The position numbers were made by a program, and so were the translations under genes. From NCBI RefSeq assembly GCF_963676685.1, contig NC_092354.1, forward strand, positions 17,986,746 to 18,050,745: a stretch of 64,000 nt of DNA, in the 5' to 3' direction. Under the pieces are notes generated by a model. It had not been told where the DNA came from and ran no database searches. It saw only the letters and a list, made by a program, of their open reading frames with translations. Every line of letters starts with the position of its first letter. Position 1 is the stretch's first letter. The DNA comes from Mytilus edulis. Its lineage: Eukaryota; Mollusca; Bivalvia; Mytilida; Mytilidae. Shown here in pieces: positions 49,381 to 59,713 of the stretch.

Positions 49381-50073
49381 AACGACAACCACTGAACTAC
49401 GAGCTCTTGACTTAAAACAGGTACATAAAGAATTTGGCAAGGGTAAAAATGTTTGTGTGCGCTCATTTCTCCCCAAAACTATCACAGCACAAGACCAAAC
49501 TATAAAAATCAGATGAATAATCGGATCATCATACTATCATTGACGATATAAGACCAGGTGCGGATCCCGCCTTTCTACAAAGGGGGATCCAAACCACGGA
49601 ACACCATAAAAATCGAGAAAAAAAATTAGGCTTCAACCACCAAAAACTCCCGCTCCCCGCATACCAGATCCGCTAATGCAGGCTGCAGTCATTCAAATAA
49701 AACGTTCAAAAATCATTAACACTTTTGAGTGTGTAATTTAGGTTAAAACAAAAATCGATAACAATACCAAAAATCGTAACAGAAAAAGGAGAGAAAAATC
49801 ATACCATACATATATTGTATTGGATTGCAGTAGTTTTAATAAATATTTAGATGACAAAAGTAGGCCTATCATGGAAAACATAAACTGATCATGAATGTGG
49901 CAGAAGAAGTTTAGCATTATCTACTTAAGAGTTATAATTAGTCATATGCCACTAGAAACTATTACAGCAAAATGCATTGACTAGCTTGCTTGCTAGCTGG
50001 ACCGTGAAGTCATAAGAAGGTTAAGTAGGTTACCCTCCTTTCGGAGTAGTCTAGTTGCCCAAACGATGAAAAG

Positions 50074-50584
50074 AAAAGCTCCGAGTGATTGTACAGGAAG
50101 GCTCCGAGTGATATTACAGTCAACTTGCGAGCGATTGTACAGTCAATAAAAATATCCGACATGGAGAAAATGAATATATTTGGATTTCTACTGGGACAAT
50201 GGCTTTGAAACTTTCAGACAGGTAAGACTTTATATCAGAAAAGGTACATGTGAAAATCCAGGTAGCAAACATTTTTCAATGTTTATTTGACATTTTTGAT
50301 CGCTGTTGTGTGACCACTTTGATTGTTTTACACGGAGCTCCACTATTCTAAGGAAAACGTTTCGATGCATATATCTTTCTTATTATTTTATCATTGGTTC
50401 ATATTTACATAAAGAATGTTTTAGCTATCAAAACTTGAAGCAGAAACGTTATATAGGAACATAGGAGTTCGTCAAAGTTTCCATCAAGCAACTTGTTATT
50501 TTTCGAATGTCGGAGCACCGCTTGACAGTCTCCCGAATGACCAAATTATGAGAAAACCGTATAGTTCCGTTCCCACACTGTGAT
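50074..50584. repeat. Right arm of the 510-bp inverted repeat pair
   Basis: Reverse complement of 39373-39882. The arms enclose 10.2 kb, of which 7.9 kb is the BEL/Pao element. The ORF start present in the left arm is here cut by a stop after about 14 codons, so no protein can be supported. A GACAGGTAAGAC at about 50215 resembles a splice donor. Confidence 0.8.
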
Positions 50585-50689
50585 ATTGCAATAGTATAAA
50601 GATTGACTGTATTCATCAAAGCATGTATTAAGCTGTACACTGATATTTTTTTCATAATTTTAAAACCAGATACTGAAGGAGATTTGACC

Positions 50690-50905
50690 CGTTTCGTAGT
50701 GGACATTTACAAAAATACGGTATCACTCTGGTGCATTTAATGTGCTCAATTTTTCTTACCAACAATTTAATTGCCGTTATAAAATCATCACTTCTTTTGT
50801 AAGACCCTAATGATTATATCTCTTGCAAACAAAAATTACACTGATTTTATAAAACTGTTTATTAGCAAATTTTAATGACTTCGTTTCGTAGTGGACATTT
50901 TGTTA
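50690..50905 (+). repeat. TTTCGTAGTGGACA motifs, right
   Basis: Two exact copies, near 50693 and 50884, just outside the right arm of the inverted repeat, mirroring the cluster outside the left arm. Confidence 0.6.
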
Positions 50906-53037
50906 GAGACACACCTTCTGAAATTAAAAATCCCATGTTAACCGCTGTTTATTAGAATATGTTGGCTCTAAACATACTTTTGAATTATTAAAGAACTTAT
51001 ATTTGGTAAAAATAATATTTATTTCTACACTTTTTTACGATATTTTTTAGTATGAATGTTGAACAGGCGGGGTAGGGACATGCTATTTTGGTTGTTTTGG
51101 ACCATTCAGGAACCAATATCTTATTAATCCCTCTAAAAAAATAAACTGTTTCTTTGCTTTAAAATGTTAAATCTAATTCAATGTACTGACTGCACAAAAA
51201 AATACTTGCAAAGATCAAACGCATGTTTTTTAAAGTGGCTAGGACAAGAAAGTACGTTTTTATTGAAAAAAGCCCTTATAATAAGGTTTGAATAATCGAA
51301 AATTGCTTTTAATAAGGCAGCAACCAATTTATTTTTGTATTTCAGAAAAATCTGATCAATGCTTGGGGTCAAAATTTGCAAAAATTGAAAACCATTGTCT
51401 CATTTTATTTCTACCATAGGGTTCATTCATTTAGTATGTGCCTTATGTGTCTGTTTTCAAAGAAATAATATGCAAAAACCCAACGGAGGCCCCATTCCAA
51501 TAACTCTCCTGTGATGAAGGGGAATAACCTTTTTGCACAACGCTTAGCGTGACGTCACTTTGGATACAAATAGAAAGGGTTTGCACACTAACACTGAAAA
51601 TCACACATTGATATCGTCAAAGTAAGTTTTGTAAGACTATTCGCTATATTCATTCTAATACATAATGCAATAAAGCATAGGAGATTATTTTTCTATTCTT
51701 TATCAAAACAAAATTCATGGATATTATATCACATTTATTCAGTCACAAGTTTGTCTTGGTTTCTCTCTCTCTCCACAGTCTCTAGAAATGTTTGCGGATC
51801 ATTTTCATCTATCGTAAACCAACTTATTTTCGCGGATACTTTATTTCGCGTTTAGCCTTTTCTATTCCACTTTGAATTTTACTTTACGATACTCTTAATC
51901 ATTTTATGAAGTTCAATTAAAGGAAAGATCCAAGTTTTACAAATTGGCGACGACTTATAAACGCGTTATTTTTCTACTCGCGAAAATTAGTTGGTTTACA
52001 GTATTCCAAATGTTGTTACGTATGCTTATTTTCGCCCTTTGTACACAATTGTTACTGAACTTTCCTGCATTTTTTGTCGCATAATCAAATTTCCCATTCG
52101 TATTTACTTTTAGCCAGGTTATTTAATTTATGTTCAGCTCTATAATCAACTGCTGACCACTGTTTGCGTATCTTATCTGCACCCCTACCTCATATTTGTG
52201 TCTTTAAATTTCGTTAGGTAACATTTTCGCACCATAGGACTGGTTTAGTGGGTCAGTCGAGGTTTAAATAATTTACTGTCACTATCCTATATAAAACACC
52301 ACAGTGGTGGATCCAGAACTTTTCATAAGGGAGGGCCCGGCCCGCTGACTTACCTAAAGGGGGAGCATCTCCCGGCATGCTTCAGTGATTCTCTATATAA
52401 GCAACCAAATTTTCCTAACCCTCAAGCCCCCCCCCCCCCCTCCCCCCAAAAAAAAGTGAATCCGCCTTTGTACCAGTAAAAACAGTAAAACTCGTCCGAC
52501 CCACTGAACAAGCCCCTGTGATTTTCCCTCCAAACTTCATATTCCTCTCAGATCTCTGGTTCCGCAACTAATGCAGTAATGCCAGTATGTGCATTATTAT
52601 ATTACTATGCCTATGGTTTTGCTCATAGTTGTCAATTTCTGTGTCATTTTGTGTGAAGTGGAGAGTTGTCTGTTTTTCGTCGACATCGAACTTTATATAT
52701 TGTATCTATAGCTGCTCATTCGAATTCCTATCACAAAAGGATAGTACACTTTATTAAAAAATAAAGTCATTATTTTGTATATACATGTACGGGGCCATAA
52801 AAAAAAGAATATGCTTGTTTGCCCCAACCCTACATGTACCTACCCAGAAAAAAGGTGCCTTCTCAAAATCTGCAAAATCCCAAATGCAAAAAAAGTTGTT
52901 TTTTAAATTAGATAGGCATGAAGAATAAAAAAACATCTGACACTTCAATTTATTTTTTGCTGAAGAAAAACAAAAAGAAAACGCCTACCTAACTAACTTT
53001 GGGTAGGTTTTGGGCAAACCAAAATATTTTTCAGTGT
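50906..53037. other. Intergenic, no gene seen
   Basis: AT-rich, with a GGCGGATCCAG repeat including long C tracts (52305-52470), a short inverted SINE-like piece (52610-52670) and a weak inverted pair TTGCCCCAACCCTAC / GGGTAGGTTTTGGGCAAA (52815-53020). ORFs here are short and unconvincing. Confidence 0.5.
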
Positions 53038-53400
53038 GGCCTGGTGGTCTCATGATAGTGTGTTTCAATAAATGCGGGAGGTCGTGGGTTTGAACCATTC
53101 CCAAAGACTTTAATGTTTGTATTCACTGTAAAGCACACAACATTTAGAAGTAACAGCAAATATAAAAAAGAAGATGTGGTATGATTGCCAATGAGACAAC
53201 TATCCACAAAAGACAAAAATGACACAAACATTAACGACTATAGGTCACCGTACGGCCTTCAACAATTAGCAAAGCCCATACCGCATAGTCAGCTATAAAA
53301 GGCCCCGATAAGACAATGTAAAAAAAATCAAACGAGAAACTAACGGCCTTATAGTTATTTATGTAAAAAAAAAATGAAAAAAGACTGATCTAATCAGAGA
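53038..53400 (+). repeat. tRNA-like head joined to SINE-like tail
   Basis: 53038-53100 has a box A-like TGGTGGTCTCATGATAG and a box B-like GGGTTTGAACC 40 nt later, as in tRNA-derived SINEs. From 53162 the common AAGATGTGGTATGATTGCCA repeat follows. This is the only copy in the window where I see the two next to each other. It is not a functional tRNA gene; no cloverleaf forms. Confidence 0.5.
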
Positions 53401-53480
53401 ATAATCTAAATCCATGTATTACGACATGTCTTGTGGAATGTTAAGGCAAAACAAAAAAGTTTGTGTGTAACCCCTACTTA

Positions 53481-53578
53481 GGCCATGGAAAAATAATTGA
53501 TGGTTTCCCCTAACCCGACCGGGTCAATTTTTAACCGCCGGGTCATTAGGGGAAACCAACAATTAATTTTCCATGGCC
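53481..53578. repeat. Palindrome upstream of the lectin promoter
   Basis: GGCCATGGAAAA..TGGTTTCCCCTAA is mirrored as TTAGGGGAAACCA..TTTTCCATGGCC around a short centre. Arms about 38 nt. Foldback MITE type. Confidence 0.72.
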
Positions 53579-53880
53579 CTATCCTAATTTTTATCCCTAC
53601 CCTAAAGATGTGTTTGGCTATTATTGATTATGCACTGTTGCTCCCATTGTATACGGCCATAGTTATAGACTCGATGTCAAAGAATAATAATAAAAAAAAA
53701 AATCTTACCTGTAGACCTACCCTGTTTTTTCTCAGCATGTGACAGTTAACACACATATTTTTTTGTTTAGCCTAACTTGTGCGTGTCGGTTTTCGAAAAT
53801 ACGTTATTGCTCTCGTCCGGAATATGCATATTAATTTGCCGCTGGACTTGGAGCAGCGAGTTAGCATTACCATCTTCATC

Positions 53881-54095
53881 TTTAGAATTTATGCGGGAGT
53901 ATAAATGTATTTATGATTAATACACTTTTATTGTATCGACAAAAGAAGACTCACGATGCTGACATGTCACATTGTGCGGCACTCTTTAGAATTTATGCCG
54001 GGGTATAAGTGTGCTTATCATTAATAATGAATAAACTTCTCTTGTAGCTACAAAAGAAGACTCACGATGCTGACGTGCGCGGCACTGTTTGTCTT
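53881..54095 (+). promoter_or_regulatory. Tandemly duplicated lectin promoter/5' UTR/start
   Basis: Two adjacent copies of about 105 bp begin TTTAGAATTTATG at 53881 and 53985. Each has a TATA-like box (TATAAA at 53900, TATAAG at 54004), a run ending AAAAGAAGACTCACGATGCTGAC, and a start codon (53956, 54067). Only the second copy continues into the signal peptide. The TATA-to-ATG spacing is 56 and 63 nt, giving a very short 5' UTR if transcription starts about 30 nt after TATA. Confidence 0.6.
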
Positions 54096-54109
54096 ATTTT
54101 TATCTGGAG
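54067..54109 (+). CDS. Lectin exon 1: signal peptide
   Basis: ATG at 54067, 14 codons plus one base, donor GTTAGT at 54110 (phase 1). It lies in the second of two tandem promoter copies, 63 nt after a TATAAG. The parallel ATG in the first copy (53956) runs into a stop after about 22 codons and lacks the hydrophobic core, so it was not chosen. Confidence 0.75.
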
Positions 54110-57100
54110 GTTAGTATTAATTGGATAGAACTTATATACTTTATTCCAAAAGGTCCACAAGGTCAAGGAGCACGAGAATATAACATGATTTCACAATTTT
54201 AGATGATGAGGAACACCTTCATTGTCAATTTAACAGTATTATTTAAAAAGCCACTATCCTAATTCAAACCATTTAGACTCAAACTCATCAACTTCGAACT
54301 ATTTTAGATCCTAATAAAAAGATGTTTTTTTCTAGTGTTAAAAGGAGGTGTCGCCTCCCTTCCCCTTTTAGAGCTATACACGAGATCTCAAAAGACATGT
54401 TTAACCCTGCCACATTTTGCGCCTGTCCCAAGCCAGGAGCCTATGGCCTTTGTGAATCTTGTATTATTTTTCATGTTAGTTCCTTGTGTATATTTCGGAG
54501 TTTAGTATGACGTCCATAATAACTGAACTAGTATATAATTTTGTTTATGAGCCAACTGAAGCACGCCTTCGGGTTCGAGAGTTTCTCGCTGCATTGTAGA
54601 CCCATAATGATTGGTGTCTGCTCTTTTGTCGGTTTTATTAACCCTTCTCTTTAACACATTCCCCATTTCCATTCTCAATTTTATTATTGCTAATACTGTC
54701 GATTTCTAAAAATTGCCATGTTGGTGGGATGTCCTTTTTGATAAATGTTGATCCGTCAAACAGAAAAGTGTGTGTATTTACTGTTTATACATGCTGATAG
54801 AAAACTAGGGTTAGATATGGAAGAATTTTTATTTCTAATAAAAAAAAATTACGTTGAGTCTATGGGAGGGATTTAGGGAGGTAGGGGTACAGTAAACACA
54901 CACAAACTAAGTGTGGATTGGCCTTATGAAAATAGAAAAGTTATCTACAAGTCTATTACTTTTTATGCCCCATGCATTGATCGGGGCATTATGTTTTCTG
55001 GTCTGCGCTATCGTTCGTTCGTATGTACCGCTTCAGATTTAGTTTTTGGTCGAGGTATTTTTTGATGAAGTTAAAGTCCAAACAATTTGTTCCCTATGAT
55101 ATGACTTTCTCATTTTAATGCAAAATTAGAGTTTTTACACCATTTTCACGGTCCAATGAACATAAAAAAATAAAAGTGCGAGCGGAGCATCCGTGTACTA
55201 TGGACACATACTTGTTTTGTAATCTTTCAAACATTTTAGTTTCAGCTCTTGGATGTGAGAGATTATGGGTACAATTTGAAAACTCTTGCTATTATTCAAA
55301 TCAAATGCCAGAATCTCAACGGAGAGCCTTCCAACGAGTAAGATCTGCTAGTGCCGGCATGGTTGAAGATATCTTTTTTAAATGGCAACAAGCAAAGGTA
55401 TGTTAACTGTAGACCTGTAGAAACAATAAATATCTGCTAAGGGGGATGAATTGTCCTTTCTGAGGGGTGTAAAATTTATACATCTACAATGTAAGGATCT
55501 TAGGGGATGAATTTTTTTTTTTTGGTCATCTTTCACGTACATTTATACACAAAAACATTCGAAGGTCTTGCAGCAGTAAAATTAATGATTAATAATAATT
55601 GCCTGCAAACATTACAGGTTTTTTCAACAAGATTGAGCCAAGGTTACAGAAACTTCAAAAGACTAGAATATAAGGGATGTTTTCAGCTAGTTTGCAGAGA
55701 TCTTAATATATTCTATTACTAGTAACAATTCTATATGTTTGCATGACTTAGAGCATTGCCTATTGTAACTTCCATTTTAAGTTGGATATTATTTTTAGCT
55801 CACCTGGCCCGAAGGGCCAGGTGAGCTTTTCTCATCACTTGGCGTCCGGCGTCGTCGTCCGTCGTCCGTCGTCGTCAACTTTTAGAAAAATCTTCTCCTC
55901 TGAAACTACTGGGCCAAATGAAACCAAACTTGGCCACAATCATCATTGGGGTATCTAGTTTAAAAAATGTGTGGCGTGACCCGCCAAACCAAACAAGATG
56001 GCCGCCATGGCTAAAAATAGAACATAGGGGTAAAATGCAGTTTTTGGCTTATAACTCAAAAACCAAAGCATTTAGAGCAAATCTGACAGGGTAAAATTGT
56101 TAATCAGGTCAAGATCTATCTGCCCTGAAATTTTCAGATGAATCAGACACCCGGTTGTTGGGTTGCTGCCCCTGAATTGGTAATTTTAGGGAAATTTTGC
56201 TGTTTTTGGTTATTATCTTGAATATTATTATAGATAGAGATAAACTGTAAACAGCAATAATGTTCAGCAAAGTAAGATTTACAAATAAGTCAACAGGACC
56301 AAAATGGTCAGTTGGCCCCTTTAGAAGTTATTGCCATTTAAAGTCAATTTTTAACCATTTTTCGTAAATTTTATATATCTTTTACAAAAATCTTCTCCTC
56401 TAAAACTGCTGGGCCAAATGAATCCAAACTTGGCCACAATCATCATTGGGGTATCTAGTTTAAAAAATGTGTGGCGTGACCTGCCAAACCAACCAAGATG
56501 GCCGCAATGGCTAAAAATAGAACATAGGGGTAAAACGCAGTTTTTGGCTTATAACTCAAAAACCAAAGCATTTAGAGCAAATCTGACAATGGGTTGAATT
56601 GTTCATCAGGTCATGTTCTATCTGCCCTGAAATTTTCAGTTGAATCAGAGAACCCGTTGTTGGGTTGCTGTCCCTGAATTGGTAATTTTAAGAAAATTTT
56701 GCTGTTTTTGGTTATTATCTTGAATATTATTATAGATAGAGTTAAACTGTAAACAGCAAAAATGTTCAGCAAAGTAAGATTTACAAATTAGTCAACATGA
56801 CCAAAATGGTCAATTGACCCCCTAAGGAGTTATTGTCCTTTATAGTCAATTTTTAACAATTTTCATAAAATTTGTAAAATTTTACTACCGGTTACATTTT
56901 CCACAGAAACTACTGGTTTAAGTTCATTATAGATAGTGATAATTGTAAGCAGCAAAAATGTTCAGTAAAGTAAGATGTACAAACATATCACCAAAACACA
57001 ATTTTGTCATGAATCCATCTGCTTCCTTTGTTTAATATTCACATAGACCAAGGTGAGCGACACAGGCTCTTTAGAGCCTCTAGTTTTAGTTTTCTTTTCT

Positions 57101-59713
57101 TTTTTTTTCAAAGATAATTATTCTTTGTTAGTAACAATTTCCTCCATTACATTATGCTATAAACTTATAATTTTTTAAGATCAGCACCAAACTAATAGAA
57201 TTCAACAAAATTTTATTTTCAGTTAGCATGCGAAAGGAAAGGAGCATACCTTGCAGAAATCGATTCCGAAGCGGAAAACAACTTTGTAAAGCAATTGGCA
57301 CAGAAGGTCCCAAATCATTGTAAGTATTTTTATCAATACAAGACTAGTGTTTAAAAGAGGGCAGATGCCAAATAAAAAAAATGTGTGTTTACAACACCCT
57401 TACCTACTAAGATTTTTATCCTCTACCCGAAAGTTTTATTGGACCTTTTTTATTAAGCATTGTTCTAGTCATAATGTCGCTCCAATAGACTCAATGTAAA
57501 CAAAAATAATAAAAACAAACACACTTTATTGTTTAGACTGATGTTAGTCCATTTCTAGCAATATTTCTAGAATTTTGATTGGTTAGGGTTCACATTACTA
57601 CAGGGAGATGTGTAACTATCCTCGGCATAGTATGTTTCTAGAATTTTGATTGGTTAGAACACGTCGTGACAAAACCCATACAGCACCCGGATGTTGCTAT
57701 CCATTACAAGGACACAGACTATAAAATGACAAAAAAAAAGGAACCTGGGTGTGTGCAGCATCTAGGAAACCAGTCACTTTCACAGATTGGTGGAAGATAA
57801 TGACAATAATAAAAAAAATCTAAATTCTATTTCTTCATAAAAGAGGGACGAAAGATACCAGAGGGACACACAAACTCATTAATCGAAAATAAACTGACAA
57901 CGCCATGGCTAAAATGAAAAAGACAAACAGACAAACATTTATAAGTACACATGACACAGCATAAAAAACTTAAGAATAAGCAACACGAACCAAATAAGAT
58001 GTTTTGTTAGGTTGTAATGTCAATGACATATAGCTAAAGAAGGAACCTGGGTGTGGGCAGGATCTTGGAAACCATTCACTTTCGAAGATTGGTGAAAAAT
58101 AAAGACAATAAAAAAACACAATTTTCTAAATTTTATTACTTCATAGTTTGTGAAGGTGGTTGGTGTGGGAAGGATCTGGTAAAGTAAAGATTTAAAAAAA
58201 AAATGACGATAAAAAAAATACTTTTATCTTAATTTTATTTCTTCATAAGCTGTTTGGTTAGGTGGTAATGACATAGCTCACGAAGGAACCTGGGTGTGGG
58301 CAGGATCTGGAAAACCATTGACTTTCACAGATTGGTGGAAGAGTACAGATGGAAGAAGGAAGGATGAACCTGATAATAAAGGAAGATCTGGATCTGATTG
58401 TCTCTCATTGTCCAAATATGACAACTACAGTGCATGGCACGATAGCGAATGTAGCTTGAAAAGGAGAAGAGGAGACTTTAAGGGAATTATTTGTGAAAAA
58501 CGTAAGTATAAAAGATGACGAATTCCATTTCTTTTTCTAAGTAAAATTAATAAGAAGAGGAGACTTTAAGGTTATTATATGTGAAAAACTTAAGAGCTTA
58601 TAAAGATGATGAATTCCATTTCTTTTTTTTTAATACAAACTTAATCAATATGACAACTAAAGTGCGTGGCACAATAGCGAATGTAGCTTGAAAAGAAGAA
58701 GAGGAGACTTTAAGGGAATCATATATGAAAAACGTAAGTTATAAAAAATGACGAATCCCATTTCTTTTTTAAAAGCAAAATTAAATTTTAAGAAAATATT
58801 TTTTTATTGAAAATCTAATACAGACTTAAAAATGTACTAAGTTGAGGTTCTGGAATAAGTGTCAATTTTGTACTCAGATTGTACAATCCAAGATGGCGGT
58901 ATACCATGAATCTACCTTGAGAATGTACTGAAGTGAAATTAAAAAATAATCTAGGATTTTAAAATCCTAGATTATTTTTTTTTAATTTCACCTCAGTACA
59001 TTCTCAATTAAGGTAGATGTATGGTATACCGCCATCTTGGATTGTACAATCTCAGTACAAAATCGGTCTAGTTAATTGCCTAAATCTGCAAATTTGGAGA
59101 CAGATTTGCAATTTAATGGTTAGACTTTTTTCTATTAAAGAATACTTGTAAATTAATCGTATTATACAAAATATTTTAACAAATATAATTTTTTGGGTTT
59201 TTTAAAATCATTTTTTTTTCAAATGAGCCATTTAAGGGAAAATAACTCTTTTAGTACAAAATTTATACAGGGCTAACAGGGAATTTTTTTCTCTTTTCTT
59301 GTAGCAAGAAAATAGTTCTGTGACACAATATTTTATTTTTATTTTCTTAAAACATACTATGAAACCTTTTTTCTCACAATTTATTTCAAAAATCTATCTC
59401 ATAGAATTTTTTTTTATGCACACTAATGTGCTTTTTCATAAACAAACTAACCAAGTATTGGCAATTTTCAACGCCTCATAGCTTGAAAAATATCACGGTG
59501 ACCCGTACTTTTTATTAAATTTTTGAAAAGAGCATAGTAAAATCTTCATTTTGGCAAATTTTAAAAAAAAATCTATCTCAAAATATAAATTATACTTGTG
59601 ATCTTCCTTAAATGTTTATGTTCATCAAATTATAAATGCATTTGTGGCTAAGCATGATACAATTTAAGGATACTTAAAAGTTTTGTTTTTCTTTTTTTTC
59701 AGCGGCAGAATAA
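54067..59713 (+). CDS. Secreted C-type lectin domain protein
   Basis: Five exons with matching phases: 54067-54109, 55246-55397, 57223-57319, 58250-58501, 59703-59713; 555 nt, 184 residues plus stop. The N-terminus (MLTCAALFVLFLSGALG) is a signal peptide; the rest is one complete long-form C-type lectin domain. Visible landmarks are C18/C29 (N-terminal pair), C68, WLGGND (100-105), GTWVW (110-114), EPD (137-139), DC148, WHD (160-162), C165 and C179. C68-C179 and C148-C165 are the family's conserved disulfides. EPD stands where EPN or QPD normally selects the sugar, and WHD where WND helps bind calcium. It is likely a secreted sugar-binding recognition protein; in bivalves such lectins often act in immunity or particle capture. 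The ligand cannot be read from the sequence. Confidence 0.85.
54310..54690 (-). repeat. Inverted copy of the GGGAATATGTCAAAGCGAC repeat
   Basis: Read on the - strand it has GGGGAATGTGTTAAAGAGAA, CATTATGGGTCTACAATG and GGACGTCATACTAAACTCC, then GGGTTAAACATGTC. In lectin intron 1. Confidence 0.62.
54955..55200 (+). repeat. Dispersed repeat ending GCATCCGTGTACTATGGACA
   Basis: Has ATCGTTCGTTCGTATGTACC, TTGTTCCCTATGATATGA and the closing GAGCATCCGTGTACTATGGA just before lectin exon 2. A parallel copy is at 60440-60750, and 13935-14110 has a shorter relative (GTCCGTCCGTCTGTCCAG). Confidence 0.6.
55246..55397 (+). CDS. Lectin exon 2: domain N-terminus
   Basis: Acceptor AGTTTCAG, donor GTATGT, phase 1 to 0. 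Encodes GCERLWVQFENSCYY, the typical first strand and first disulfide of a long-form C-type lectin domain, then a longer than usual helical insertion rich in Arg and Gln before the QQAK that precedes the next conserved Cys. Confidence 0.82.
55798..57085 (+). repeat. CACCTGG repeat with internal tandem duplication
   Basis: Begins with a perfect small palindrome (AGCTCACCTGGCCC / GGGCCAGGTGAGCT) and the phrase CACTTGGCGTCCGGCGTCG. The body (ACTGGGCCAAATG ... AGTCAATTTTTAAC) is present twice in tandem, about 55890-56360 and 56390-56860, unlike the 16-kb copy. Ends AAGGTGAGCGACACAGGCTC. In lectin intron 2. Confidence 0.75.
57223..57319 (+). CDS. Lectin exon 3: helix 1-2 region
   Basis: Acceptor TTATTTTCAG, donor GTAAGT, phase 0 to 1. 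Encodes ACERKGAYLAEIDSEAENNF and following residues, the standard C-x-x-x-G-A-x-L-A-x-I block of the family. Confidence 0.85.
57738..58249 (+). pseudogene. Decayed upstream copies of lectin exon 4
   Basis: Three truncated copies precede the working exon: about 57738-57840, 58000-58146 and 58147-58249. Each carries the stretch GGAACCTGGGTGTG or its remnant, part of the following FTDWW coding block, then an A-rich segment and ATTTTATTTCTTCATA, which is also the sequence in front of the real exon. Frames are broken (stop after DWW-like codons). The first and second are separated by an unrelated dispersed repeat at 57840-57995. Confidence 0.65.
57840..57995 (-). repeat. Inverted copy of the CCTTCCGGAGC repeat
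   Basis: Starts GAGGGACGAAAGATACCAGA and includes CTGACAACGCCATGGC. It lies between the first and second decayed lectin exon copies, so it inserted after that duplication. Confidence 0.65.
58250..58501 (+). CDS. Lectin exon 4: WIGG-like core and calcium/sugar site
   Basis: The acceptor CTTCATAAG before 58250 restores SVWLGGND, so it was preferred to TTAG at 58261. Donor GTAAGT. It holds WLGG, GTWVW, EPD, WHD and the last three conserved cysteines. Partial decayed copies lie immediately before and after it. Confidence 0.85.
58549..58775 (+). pseudogene. Decayed downstream copies of lectin exon 4 end
   Basis: Two copies of the 3' end of exon 4 plus its donor and first intron bases, about 58549-58634 and 58648-58775. 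The second still reads through the DNYSAWH-type block to a GTAAGT donor, but the last conserved Cys codon is TAT instead of TGT. They repeat the intron phrase ATGACGAATTCCATTTC after the donor. Confidence 0.62.
58865..59063. repeat. Near-perfect 199-bp palindrome in last lectin intron
   Basis: Arms of about 98 nt run from ATTTTGTACTCAGATTGTAC to the centre AGGATTTTAAAATCCT and back. Mismatches are few (for example TGAATCTACC against TACATCTACC). It has the look of a foldback MITE; in the primary transcript it would form a long hairpin. Confidence 0.8.
59703..59713 (+). CDS. Lectin exon 5: last three codons and stop
   Basis: The acceptor TTTTTTTCAG precedes 59703; the codons read Pro-Ala-Glu-stop after CEK, an ordinary place for a lectin domain to end. 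A short 3' exon after 1.2 kb of intron; ATTAAA near 59776 could be the poly(A) signal. Confidence 0.6.

Larger units (their letters stand above)
41300..49500 (+). repeat. SINE-like repeat copy split by the BEL/Pao insertion
   Basis: The left half 41300-41478 ends GACACGAACCAACGA; the right half 49381-49500 begins AACGACAACCACTGAACTAC. Overlapping AACGA reconstitutes the uninterrupted order seen at 37360-37440. The element insertion is therefore younger than this repeat copy. Confidence 0.75.

Noticed and set aside
53956-54030. ATG in the first promoter copy as the lectin start
   Set aside because: The frame runs into a stop after about 22 codons, has no signal-peptide core, and has no donor joining to exon 2 in phase.
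58000-58146. Alternative lectin exon
   Set aside because: The frame has a stop soon after the DW codons, and the acceptor and donor are damaged; it reads as a decayed copy.
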